Below the pieces are notes generated by a model, which was not told where the DNA came from, ran no database searches, and saw only the letters and a program-made list of their open reading frames with translations. From NCBI GenBank assembly GCA_037576215.1, contig JBANDB010000006.1, positions 372,001-436,000 on the forward strand: 64,000 nucleotides of DNA. The letters are read 5' to 3'. Positions within the stretch are counted from its first letter, which is position 1; every line of letters starts with the position of its first letter. Both the position numbers and the translations under genes were made by a program. Below, piece by piece: positions 1 to 11,499 of the stretch. The stretch is from Armillaria gallica. Lineage: Eukaryota > Basidiomycota > Agaricomycetes > Agaricales > Physalacriaceae.

Positions 1-204
1 TCGAGGTCAGTTTCATCTTCTTACACGTTTGAATCTTTATTCACACTGAACATAGGGACTTGATCATGACGTATTAAGTTATTTTTTTAATGAGCTTTGC
101 CGCGGCGGCAATCTATTCATTCCTTTTGCTTTATTTACAGTATCTGTAAAATTGCTTATAATCACTACCTTCTTTTACACCGTATCTCTTGTCTACCTCT
201 CATC

Positions 205-3200
205 ATGTCCAAAACCAGAGACCTCCTCTTTCATGATGGCACACCGCTCGACTCTGAGTTCCATTTTTTCAAAATGCCAGAGCTCATCAGTATTGTCCAT
301 CCAATATCGTACTTGACGACTGAGCTCAAAAGGTCGAAACTCAAGTTGTACCAGCATATTGTCGGCAGATCAGTTTTGGAGCAGGAAACCATACGTGAGG
401 CAGCTCGGAAGGAGACGGGAAAGGGTCGAAAGAGGAAGAGAATGGATGCGGACGGAAACGGAAGAGGTGGTCGCCGAAAAAAGGCTCGCATGGCTGATGG
501 ATCTACTGTTCAATCTTGCCGCTTTGCGGAAGATAGCTCTGGAGTTTCCAACCATGAAGATACAGATGATTTATGCGAAGGATCTTTCTTGAGTAGTGCC
601 ACTCAGGAAATTCGAAAACAATGTATCGAGATGTACATTGAACGAACTGGAAATGCAGCATTGTCGCAATCAGTATGCATGGTCTGTGCCCAGATCAATT
701 TCCAACAGCAGATGTCGGAAATCAGTGTCGATGACATTCCAAACAGGCATCTGCTTCACCCAGCTCATCCGCATCCTCACCACATCTTAACAGATAGCAT
801 GCTACTTTATGAAGATGCAGTCAATGGCAACAGAGGCTACATATGTTATGGATGTATGCAGCAGTTGGAGAAGGCAAAGATTCCATCTTTTTCGCTTGCA
901 AATGAAATGTGGATAGGGCATGTACCTCACTGTATCTCTATATTAACTCTCCCTGAGAGAGTCCTCATTGCTCAACATCTGCCATGTTCGTATCTCATCA
1001 AACTCTATCCCAAGTCTGGTCATGCCGAACGCTGGGAAAAGGATGATGCACTATACTCTGCCTTAAAAGGGAACGTCTGTACGCATCCTTTAAATGTCAA
1101 TTATGTGGCAGGGCTAGTTGCAGGTGAAGTTATGCCTCTTAACGTTCAGGTTTTGTCTGCAGTAATTGGTGTCACTTTTGTTACTCCAAGAGGTTCTGTC
1201 CAGCCATCAATACCAGGTACCATGTTAGACGTTCAAAGAAATTGTGTAGCTGAAGCATTGCGGTGGCTAAAGGAGAATAATCCACTATATCATGATATCT
1301 ATATATCGTCGGAGCGGTTGGGACTACTTCCAGAAGGTGGTATTCCCAAAGAAATTTTGGCAACAGCACGTTACTCTCATGACATGGCTGGATTAGCCAG
1401 TGAACAGGATGGTTATGTTCCAGATCAAGATGGAGATGAAGACTTTGGTTCGTCGCTAACTTTATATTATAGCAAAATTACTCATGCTTTTTTTCAGTTC
1501 ATGATAAAAATGTTCTCCCTGTGTATGATTCTGGTGATCCTAGATTTATTCGTGTGGAAGACGAGCGTGACGAGACAGAAATCAATGTAGATCCTGGTAG
1601 ATATTCTTGTTTATAAATACGCTGTTCAAAGTCTCATGTTGGATAAGGTGTTTTTCTTCTGCATGCAAATGGCATGATTGATGCAAATGGCGACAATATT
1701 CCAGACCAAGACATCATGACCCATGCGTTAGCAAATATGGCGCAAGATCCAAATGTCAAACCAGAGAAAAAATATCTTATTCAACATGGGAGCGCATTTG
1801 TCAACGAGTATGGTCGAGTTGATGAGATTACAGGAGAGAGAACCGATGGTGGACCTTTGAATCCCAATCACTTGTTAGGCGCCTTTCCGTGGTTGTTTCC
1901 GTATGGGAAGGGGGGTTTTGAAGTTGCGCGGCCTGTCAATGTGACTTATGAACATCATTCACAATGGGCATTGCAATATGCAGACCGAAGATTTCGCAAG
2001 GACTATCATTTTGTATTTCAGGTCTGGGGTGTTATGCACAAACGGAACATCTGTCGTTCGGCTGCTCTGCAAATTAAGAGATCAAGTTTTATACATAAAC
2101 GGGGAGCCATAATGAATATCACACCTGAGGATTTGCGGAAGGCGAGTAGGGAAGAAGCAAGGAAGGTGCCATTTTCACATCCGGGGATTCAGGCTCTACG
2201 AAAGCAACTATCAGCTGTACGAGTACGGGTTCCTGGGACTGATGAATCCAGGACCAGTATCTGATCCAAGATATGGAGCACAAATCTCATTTTTAATCCG
2301 CCTAGTCTTTGGATAATGCTTAACCCGTCTGACTCCCATGATCCTATTGCCCAAGTTCTAGCTGGACAGGACATTGACCTGGATAATTTTGTAAAGACAG
2401 CCGGTCCAAATTCTGCTCAGCGTGGTAGGAATATGGCATCTGACCCTTTTGCGGCAGCACAGTACTTTCATTTTGTCATTGGTGTTGTTCTGGAAGAATT
2501 ATTTGGCATCAAAGGTGGCAGTCGGGGCCGGCCTATTCGCAAAGATGGAATCTTTGGTTGCGTCCAGTCATATATCGGAACTGTTGAATCGCAAGGTAGA
2601 GGTACCCTTCATCTTCACATGCTACTATGGTTAGCTGGAGCACCTAGTGCACAAGCAATGACAGACGCCTTGAAGTCAGTACCATTCAGGGAAAAGGTCA
2701 AGGCCTTCATCAGTGCAAACATCCATGGTGATCTTGGTGGGCTTAGTGGACGCCAAATTGAAGAGATGTTGAAAACTAAGGAAGTGTCATATTCACGTCC
2801 AGCACATCCCAAGAAAGTGAATTATGAAGTCCTGCGAGACGAGGATACAGTCAAGTTGGCATGCACTGTACAGCACCATAAATGCATGCGAGGTGTGTGT
2901 ATCAAGATGAGAGGGGGTCACAGAGTATGCAAGAGATGTGCACCATTTTCTGTGTCATCTCAAGCCTGGGTTCTGCCGACAGGAGAGTGGGGTCCAAAGA
3001 GGTACTCATCATTTATGAATGCATGGAATCCAGAGATTTTACAATGTCTTCGTTGCAACCATGATATTAAGCTGATTACAAATGCAGTTGATACGAAGGA
3101 CATTACCTGGTATATCACCAACTATGCCACGAAAAAGCAATTATCATCATGGAATGCTTCAGCAACTTTAGCAAAATCATTAGCCTTTCAGCTGAAGAAG

Positions 3201-6057
3201 GACAAACATATCTCAGAGTGTCGGGACCTTGGAAAAAAACTTGTACAAACATTCTCGCATGCATTGAATAAAGAACAAGAATTCAGTATTTGTGAGGTCA
3301 TCTCTCATATCATGGGCTGGGGAGATCGCTATATCTCTCATCACTATGTTGTGATTTATTGGGATGTAGCAACAGCTGTATTACGAGATGCTTATCCCTA
3401 TTTAAAAGCAAAAAAGTATGTCTTGTCTCTGAAAGTAGTTATATATTACTGATAACATTTACTTATGAAACAGGGCTTATAACCAAGAGACAGTCATCCA
3501 GGCAAATGGCCAATCAGAATCCTTATCTGGAGAGGTGACAATGCCTGTTGAGGTAGTCAATGGTCAAATGAAGTTGAAGGATCAAATGAAAGAATATTCA
3601 GATCGAGGAGATGTGCTTGAGGATATGTGTTTCTTGGACTATTTTCTGGAGACATATGATGGCAAGCCACCAAAGAAACATCAGGATGGCTCTGAAAGTG
3701 AGGCTCGTAGTCAAAGGGTACCTTATAGAGAAGGTAGTGGTAGAGGAAAGCAATGTCGTGTTATTCGCCAGCCTGGCCATGAGACAATACCACAATTCAT
3801 TGGAAGATGGTTTGCACGACGTGATCGACCTGATATTTATGAGTACTACTGTGCACAAATGATGTTGCTCTTAAAACCATGGAGAACAATGGCAGATCTC
3901 AAGCCTGCAGAAGTGACATTTGCTGTAGCATTTGCTGAGGTTGAAGCCATATTATCAGCAAAGCATAAACGAGTTTTAGACAACATTCAGTACTTTCATG
4001 AGTCGTCAGATGGAGCTCATGCAAAGAAGCCAGAGACAATTATTGGTGCTGGTATGCTGAGTTTAGATGAGGATGACAGGATGGATATAGACATTGATAA
4101 TATGCTGGATGATAGGGAACAGAATCAATTTACTGAGGTAGATGTTGACATTGCAAGAAGTGAACGACATCCAATGAGGGAGGTCCATTTTGGTATTGAT
4201 GCTATAAACATTGCTGAGCAAGCTGGAATGTTCAATGAGATCTGTTGTGATACTGCACTACCATCAATAGCACCTCGAGCTGATGATGCAGATATTATGT
4301 GCTTTTGGCAATGGGAACAAAAATTGAAAAGCATTACAAGGTGGAGAGACAAAGATCTGGGGCATTCTACTCCAGATGATAGAAACATTGTGAATCCAAT
4401 CAGAGGAGAAGGAGAGGTTGAGCCTGGAGGGTCAAGTGAAAGAGAGCCACAGGCACCACCAAAAGAGTGTATCCTCTTAGCAAAGCTGAATACAGAACAG
4501 AAGATGGCACATGATATTATTGAGAACCATCTTAAAGCCAGTATTGCAGGTCGAAGTCCACCTCAGTTATTAATGCAAGTTCAGGGGCAGGGTGGTACAG
4601 GAAAAACAGTTCTTATTAATGCAATAACAGAAACATTTGAATACTATAGAGTTGAACAGAAGCTGGCCAAAACTGCAACTTCAGGCATAGCTGCAAGTTT
4701 AATTGCTGGTCAGACATTACACTCTTGGGGAGGAATTCCTATTCATCCTGGAAAGGATGATGATTGGCATATGAAAGGTAGCAAAGCAACTGAGGCAAAA
4801 CGGAAATCCAACATGGTTGACAAAGAATATCTTGTTATTGATGAATGTTCAATGATGACAAAAGATCTCCTTGCATTGACATCTCAGATTATTGCAAAGC
4901 ATAGGTCTCATGAAGGTGGAAGTGGTCATGAGATGTTTGGAGGCATGAGTGTTATACTTTTTGGTGACTTTCATCAGTTCCCTCCTGTTGGCAACCCAAC
5001 TGCTGCTTTATATCATTCTAGTACTGCTGGTGCAACTGCACGAAGTATTGTTGGGCAGGCAATATATGAGTGTTTCACAACAGTTGTTACTTTGGTCAAA
5101 CAAAATCGAGTAGAAGATGGTGAATGGAATTCTTTGTTGAATAGGCTACGAACTGGAGACTGTACTGAACAAGACATAGAGGAGCTTCAAAAGCTTGATG
5201 TCTTGAAATGTCCTGATGATAATTATTCCACCTTTCCATGGAACTCTGCAATCCTGGTTACTTCCCGTCATGGTCCTAGAGAAAGATGGAATGCTGCTAC
5301 TATTCGGAAGCATTGCAGATTGACTGGCCATCGGTTGTATATTTGCAATGCAGAGGATACTAAGGGTCAAAATAGAACAGAGCTGAATATGGAGGAACAG
5401 GTTACTGTTGCAGGAATGACAATGAAACAGAGTGGTTGACTGGCAGAGAAGGTGGAAATTGCTATTGGCATGAAAGCTATGGTGCTTATGAATATAGCAA
5501 CAGAGGCAGACATCACTAATGGGACAAGAGGTACCATTGAGAATATCATTTTGGATAGCCGAGAGAGTGATATGCCAAATGATTCAGGAACTGTCGAGGT
5601 TGAATTAAAATATCCTCCAGCAGTCATTATATTCCGACCAGATCATGCCTCTGAAGAATTTGAATTTGAAGGGTTGGCTAAAGGTCTTATTCCTATTGTT
5701 GCAAGTGAGGCTGGGTTTACCATTGATACAAGGCAAGGTAAAATCCGTATCCATCGAAGACAAATGGCAATTACACCTGCATATGCATTTACCCATCACA
5801 AATGTCAAGGACAGACAATTGAATATGTGATTGTGGATCTAGGAACTCCACCAGGTGGTGGACTTAGTCCTTTCAATGCCTATGTTGCACTCTCACGCAG
5901 CCGTGGTCGGAAAACCATCCGTTTGTTGCGAATGCCAAAGGATAGTGGGCTGTTTATGAAGCACCCTTCAGAATCATTGAGGAATGAGGATGAGAGACTA
6001 GTTCGTCTGACTCAGAATACCAGAAATCAATTTTTAGGTGGCAAATTTGTGTGGTGA
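205..6057 (+). pseudogene. Helitron RepHel (Rep nuclease plus PIF1-type helicase), two in-frame stops
   Basis: This gene encodes the replication initiator/helicase that moves a rolling-circle Helitron. I start it at the ATG at 205 (MSKTRDLLF); this N-terminus is not conserved, so the start is uncertain. Three introns fit the reading frame: 1448-1497, 1597-1647 and 3416-3473. The Rep part shows ESxxxGTLHLHMLLWL (two-His motif, about 2590-2640) and YITNYATKKQ (Tyr/Lys motif, about 3105-3140). The helicase shows GQGGTGKT (Walker A, about 4585), VIDECSMM (Walker B), LFGDFHQFPPVG, HHKCQGQTI and NAYVALSRSRG. Two TGA codons interrupt otherwise continuous frames: 2262-2264, where related Helitrons usually have Arg (CGA), and 5437-5439, just before the AIGMKAMVL segment. 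Without them the protein would be about 1,800 residues, a normal Helitron size. The element looks recently inactivated. The family is certain; read-through or a sequence error at the stops is possible. Confidence 0.93.
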
Positions 6058-7140
6058 GAAACAGGTGAAGTACTTCACTTCCATTCTTATATTTATGCTA
6101 ATCTAAAAAAGAAAGTACATACGTGCAATGCCAATCTGTCACATCCACATTTACTTAGTCAAAGTGGGCTGGCACCTGATGTTGGATCCTTGACTGCATT
6201 TGTGATTGTTGGCATATGCAGATTCACTGGGCACAGGTGTTTGGGCCCAATGTTAATACAGTTGGGACTGGGTAGGTGGTGAGGGTGTTGGAGATATTGC
6301 AGAAAGCTGCAAGAAGAGTATAGAAGGTTCAAGTTAGCATAATGCTGGATGACCTTGGGATCAATACTTACTGCTTATGGACAAGTTTAGTAGAACATTC
6401 TAGATAGTTTTTGTAGTATAAATACAGGCTCTATAGGAGCCAGAGAATACAAGTTTATTAGTCTGGCTTTACTAGCCACTAGTCTACCCACTGCAAGCCT
6501 ACCATTTCCAACAAAGGGCATGGTGCTGATTTTTGGGATAACAGACAGCATAAAAGGTCATGGTTGTTGTTCTAATTGCAACTGATAAGTACCATTGTAT
6601 CAATACAAACCTGCCATCCCAGCACCTTCCTTTTTGTTCAAATACTGTACTATTTTGACCATATCTTCATGGGGTGTTACATGTTATGCACATCTTCACA
6701 GGGCCAGATCTTCACAAGCAGTTGTCACCCATTACGGTCAAAACACATCTTCATTTTGTCAGCAGATTATAAGTAATCAGATTAGATAGGGAAAAAATGT
6801 GCCAGCTGTGCAACAAGAAATATCTAGTTGCTATCTAAACAACACCAATCACTTCCAGAAAAACCTGAGGAGCACATTTATACTCAATAGATGGATCAAA
6901 AAGGGAAGACATGGAGCAAAGTAACCCCAATAGTGCATCGCACTGCTACAGCACTGACAGCAAAATTTTGCACTTTTGACTGCTCAATCCAAGTTTTTTC
7001 AAGTGCAAAATATATGACCTTCATTGGGCACTGTTATGTGTTACGATCTTTGCCTATCTTCACATAACGGACCCCTGTTATGCGCTATGTGAAGATATGG
7101 TTGAAATAGTACAGTACTGTTACTCAACAGATCTTGAGCA
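6058..7140. other. Gene-free tail after the Helitron gene, with inverted repeat
   Basis: No convincing exon is present. The stretch around 6645-6740 is partly repeated in inverted orientation at about 7030-7125: the run ACTGTACTATTT..ACCATATCTTCA reads forward on the left and on the opposite strand on the right. The right arm also holds a perfect 12-bp stem, TATCTTCACATA (7055-7066) with TATGTGAAGATA (7086-7097). It may be part of the Helitron 3' region or a small foldback element inserted in it. Confidence 0.55.
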
Positions 7141-8661
7141 GATCTGATTGATAATTAGCTGAGCTCCCAGTAGCCCTAACCATTCACCTCTTTTCACCCT
7201 CCCTATTGATTTGTTGAGCATGCCTCCTGGTGCTCCCTGCCCTCTAAGATCTTTCTGCCTTCCATGCAACCTGTGCCGCATGTTCCGCAAGATTTTTGAT
7301 CCCTTCCAGATTAGGTTAAGGGGTAATATAGTAACCTCCCTCATCATCTTACATTGTCACACCTTTACTCATGAATCTTTTATTGAACTCATAGCAGAGC
7401 AATAACATGAACTCATGTCCATAGATATTTATTACATAGGATAATATACTAAGGGTCCATACTTAATATTTTAGAAATAAAAAAAAATAGCTCGCCATAC
7501 ACTGGGCACAGTTGGGCATAGGCATTGACAGCTGGCATCGCGTGTGTCATCAATGGCGTAGCATCCACCTACATCCAAACCAACGATTTCAGGGTGGTCA
7601 GACGAGACAGGGTGCCGGTGGGATGAAGGAGAGGGCCGGGGAGGTGTCAGTGCCCGTTTGACAGCGATGTCGTGGTCCCAGGCGAGAAAGGACCTCGCCT
7701 TTGAATCCTCCGGCATCAAAAACGGGGGTGATGAGGATGGGGTGGTGGTGGCTACGCTGTAGGGGTAGGTATAGGGCAGAAATGGCAGGGATGGGAATGA
7801 GGTGGTGACGCCCAGCGACGGAAGCATCAGGGGCAGTGGCGCACAGCAGGGTCATGTTCCCCCACCCAAATAATGGGGGATACATGACTCTTGAGGTGTG
7901 TGAGGCACGTGGGCAGAGTGGGGGGGAGAGGGGGGCGTTGTTGGCTTTGGGTGGAGTGGGCAGCGGCGGGCAAGCAAATCATTGTATAACAGTAATTCTT
8001 GTGGAATTTATAGCGACCGAGGGTCCTCCTTCGATGTCCAGAAGGGTGTGTTCGTCGTCGCTGTCATTCGGCGTCGGTGTCCCGATCTTTATCCCACCAT
8101 CCTGCTCGACGTCTCCCGCCCTCCTAGATCCTCCATCTCTCCTCTCCTTCCGGGTGAGCCCTCCCCAGGACAACGCCAGGGCCCCGCCTCGCAGTAGAAA
8201 TCCACCCGTCCCTGTAGTCGTCCTCGTCGTTGTGCTCGATGTTGCTGTCCTCATCGTCGGTTGTACGCCTCGTGGGCCCTCCCATGCCGAGATGGCGGCA
8301 GATGTCAGATCCCTGGACATATAGTACACTCTTGTAGTGTGCGAAATTCGTGTGCGAAAGCGATTGGCCCCAATGTCAATGTGGATGCTACTGGAGCGGT
8401 GGGATTGTGAATTTGGGTTGGTTTGATGGCCCCTGGCGGGTGTCTATGGGCATAATCGGCGTCGTCGAGTGTGGGGGTCTCCAGAACTATTGTTGGAGAT
8501 GTCGTCGTATGCTTCCGCCTCGTTCGAGGGCTTACGCAGGTGGTGGTGGGGAAGATGTAGGCTATCTGGGGCTCTTGGGGCCACCAGACGAGGCAAAGGT
8601 ATCTAAAATAGAATAATTAGCATTGAAATAAATCAAACATGGATTTCCGCACCAATGCAAA
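7141..8661. other. GC-rich stretch with no recognised gene
   Basis: Both strands contain overlapping open frames of 60-160 codons between about 7470 and 8620. Their products are low-complexity (runs of Ser, Thr, Gly, Pro and Arg) and match no family I know. They are best explained by GC-rich composition. There is a run of A near 7480. I see nothing else I can support. Confidence 0.5.
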
Positions 8662-8897
8662 GTGTTTGTTAATATTATTTATCAAAGCCACAGCATTCAT
8701 GCAGAGAATGAACTTTACAGACAAGCTAGTGTTTGTTAGTATTATTTATCAAAGCTACAGCATTCGTGCAGAGAATGAACTTTGACAGACAAGCTAGTGT
8801 TTGGTTGTATTATTTTTCAAAGTTACAGCATTCGTGCAGAGAATGAACTTTGACAGACGAGCTAATGTTTGGTTGTATTATTTTTCAAAGTTACAGT
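8662..8897 (+). repeat. 67/68-bp tandem repeat, about 3.5 copies
   Basis: Units begin at 8662, 8729, 8797 and 8865, giving periods of 67, 68 and 68. Each carries GTGTTTG(T/G)T.GTATTATTT, CAAAG.TACAGCATTC and GCAGAGAATGAACTTT. The last copy is cut off after about 33 bp. Copies 2-4 resemble each other more than copy 1. The array ends about 90 bp before the P1 relic. Confidence 0.9.
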
Positions 8898-8989
8898 TTT
8901 CGGGTGCATCGGCCATACTAAAATAGGAAGGCTCTCACCATGGGTAGACCTTCTTTTCAAGCAAGGTAATGCAAAATTCCTGTTGAGCC

Positions 8990-9537
8990 CTGGATGTGTT
9001 TTGGCGACCACAATTTACCGTACACGGCTGAGGCTTCCGAAATCGAGAAGCTGGACGCGTATAGTAAGGAAAGGCTGAGAGACTTCAGTTACAAACTTGT
9101 GAGGGATCATGCATATCTCACAAAAGTCGCTATTGCCCTCAGAGATCATGAGGCGAAAGTAAGACTTCGAACTTCTTTCCGTGTCAGTACAGGCTCGACA
9201 TCCACAATGCTCTTTTCTAGTACCTATCCCAGAAGAAACGCCAATACGCTTCTAGTCGTAAATCATTCAGCTTGCAGCGCCTCACACAGGGGATCAACGT
9301 GCGTGCCAGTGTCCTTTGTATGCTACCGGAATAAATGTCGACATCTCCGTTCAGTCCATGCGGTTCACCGACACAACTAATACTGTCTCCGTGAGCGGGA
9401 TATCCTTTTCTCGGGTAGTTCTGAGTCTTCTAACAGTTGTGCTTCAAGATCGTACCTCCGGCAAGCCTTCCGTTTCTCCGAAAAAGACCGCTGCCTCTGC
9501 CTATAGCATGTCCTCAGCACGTGTAGTGGTTCTCTAG
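8990..9537 (+). pseudogene. Family P1 relic (copy 1), 3' half only
   Basis: This is a 5'-truncated copy of an unnamed family also found at 34.7, 45.9, 47.3 and 57.6 kb. The first preserved exon reads CFGDHNLPYTAEASEIEKLD, then YSKERL...DHAYLTKVA...DHEAK, matching FGDQNIPYMIEPSEFAKLTKY in the 34.7-kb copy. A donor follows (GTAAGA at about 9160), then an exon beginning YLSQKKRQYASSRKS, then probably a last exon SMRFTDTT... ending SARVVVL at 9537. The N-terminal two thirds of the family, including the PWLFLMGTFDG motif, are missing, so this is a relic. It is useful because its last exon gives the empty-site comparison for the insertion in the 34.7-kb copy. Function unknown. Confidence 0.75.
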
Positions 9538-10132
9538 TTCAATGCATCCGAACGATAACCTTATGCTTATTTATTTGTAACCTCTGTACACTGAATAATT
9601 GATAATCTCTTCGAGCTACATCGCTGGCGCCGGGTGGACAAGGCCAAGGCCTACTCAGTCAGGAGCCTGACGAACTGGTCACTTAGGATGGTATTGGCGT
9701 GGAAAATTTGGATCCTCGGCCATCATTGCATATCCGAGTCTTATCATATGTAGACGCGTGCGCGAAAATGTCAACTTTAGCGACATATCGCGTTATAGTC
9801 CTCTCGAACACGATATTTTGAAGCAGTCCTACATAGCCAACGCAATGCGGTTATCCAATATTAGAACCATAAATTTGGCGCATCCTAAATATGAGAGTCT
9901 ATGAGATACTTCAAACATTAATCGCTGTTGAAGAATGAATGGAACGAAGCAGATCTAAAGGGACCTCTATAATGGAATAAGAAACAAGAAGGGTATACGG
10001 AGATGAAGTCTTGACCAGCAATGAACCAACGGTGGATATGTAATATATGTATGAGTCGTGACCTTGGGGATAAACACAAAGGATCCTCGGAGACGTGTGA
10101 ATGAAAACAGGTTACGACTCCCAGCCAGGCGA
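9538..10132. other. Intergenic, no feature seen
   Basis: This lies between the P1 relic and the 3' end of a minus-strand 7-TM gene. Only short open frames without family resemblance are present. Confidence 0.5.
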
Positions 10133-11499
10133 TCATGGTGACGGTACAGCAGGGTTTGCTTTACGATCAATCTCAACTTCCTCTTGCTGAGCCTCTACGT
10201 CGTCGCTGTATACCCTCTGGAACCTCGTCTGAACATGCTCAGAATCCGGCTCGTCAGTTTGCTCCACCTGAGCTTCAGGATCATCATCGAGATTGATACT
10301 GAACATGGAAGAGTCCTGGGTGTCTGTCTGATCCCGATCTTGCCCAAAATGGAGCGAAGACACAATGCTTCCTTCCCATGAGTCGTCGGGCCGAGCGTGG
10401 CCTGCAGCAACCCGTCCAACGAGGAGGGTCGGTGAAATGCCCTATTATAGACTGTTATTCACATATGAAAATCAGTATAGAACCTCCATACCCTGGAAAT
10501 TGTCGTTATGACATCAATATAGTTTTGTCCTCGGCTATTGATAGCATAGCAGACTATATAGACGATCAAGCATACACAATAGAAGGTGGAGGACTCCACC
10601 AGGACTTCGATGACATGCCGATAGGTTCTAAGTCCACCCCTGGTCCACCGTTTACCCGTCCTACACTCAGAATACGGTAGATGATGGCCAGAGTGCACCA
10701 TAATGTTGTAGCGAGTGATAACAATGCATAAACTAGGAGATTGTGTACATCAGGAGTGGTTGCATATATGAACACCAGGTGTATGTCCATAATTTTGAAA
10801 ACTAAGACTGAACTGTAGGTCAAAAAGGAAGTGACAAGATAAATGGATGACTTTACCAATACTGGCGACTAGGCAAAGAGTGGGAAGTACAATGATTAAG
10901 TAATGTTGCCCCCAGACCATCCAGCAACGCCAAATCTGGAGTTTCAATGAGAGTAAGTCATAACCCTGATTTCCATTATCATCACACACACACCATGGCG
11001 GAGTCGGCAAGGATATTGCAGATGATGCCTGTAACGCCCAGCCCTACTGATTCCAGAATATTATTGTCCCGACCGGAAATCAGATATCTGATCCAGATAT
11101 TTTGTCCGTGGAGAGTATACGAGGACGTAAGTGACCAATTCATGGCAAACCCAGCGAAACTCGTGATGTAGAGGAGGATGATGACCACAACCATGACTTG
11201 TCCACTACGCCGAGACTTTCTAATAGCTTGATGACTCATTTCAGTCTTAATAACATAACAGACACAACATACACTCACCGATGTTCCACATCGTAACAGC
11301 AATAATGCCTGTGTATATACCTAAATATGTCCAGCAAGAATGGATACTGACTTAGTAGAAATCCGGACCTTGATAGATAATACTCACCGAGCAATAGAGA
11401 CCAGAGTGTCCTTGAATTCAAGAAATCATCGAAGATATTCGTCAAGTACGCCATATCGCCGTCGGTAAGCCATGCTGGGATATCAGTCTGAGTACCCAT
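10133..11499 (-). pseudogene. 7-TM membrane protein, family copy a, one frameshift
   Basis: One of four members of an unnamed basidiomycete membrane family (others at 15.3, 26.0 and 42.8 kb). The start is MGTQTDIPAWLTDGD at 11499. A short N-terminal exon is followed by exons carrying IYTGIIAVTMWNI, a VMVVVIILLYIT helix, ILADSAM, IWRCWMVWGQ, a long SLATTLWCTLAIIYRIL helix, HVIEVLVESS and the hallmark PTLLVGRVAAGHARPDDSW, then an acidic cytosolic-type tail ending at 10133. The family predicts 6-7 membrane segments and a soluble C-terminus; ligand and function are unknown. The frame breaks near 10630-10640 in a GGGG run, between VNGGPG and LRTYRHVIEV; paralogue c runs through this point without a break. 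It is either a 1-nt loss or a sequencing error. Confidence 0.8.

Larger units (their letters stand above)
1..7140 (+). mobile_element. Helitron transposon, approximate extent
   Basis: The RepHel gene defines an autonomous-type Helitron. I could not place the ends from sequence alone: Helitrons have no terminal inverted repeats or target duplications, and start with TC and end with a hairpin plus CTRR. The left end may lie before base 1. The right end may lie anywhere in the gene-free stretch to about 7140, which contains a strong hairpin at 7055-7097. The limits given are a working envelope. Confidence 0.5.

Noticed and set aside
7471..8329. Several 100-160 codon frames on both strands
   Set aside because: Low-complexity products from GC-rich DNA, no family resemblance and no splice structure.
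8640..8900. Possible CRISPR-like array
   Set aside because: It is a contiguous tandem repeat without spacers, in a eukaryotic sequence.
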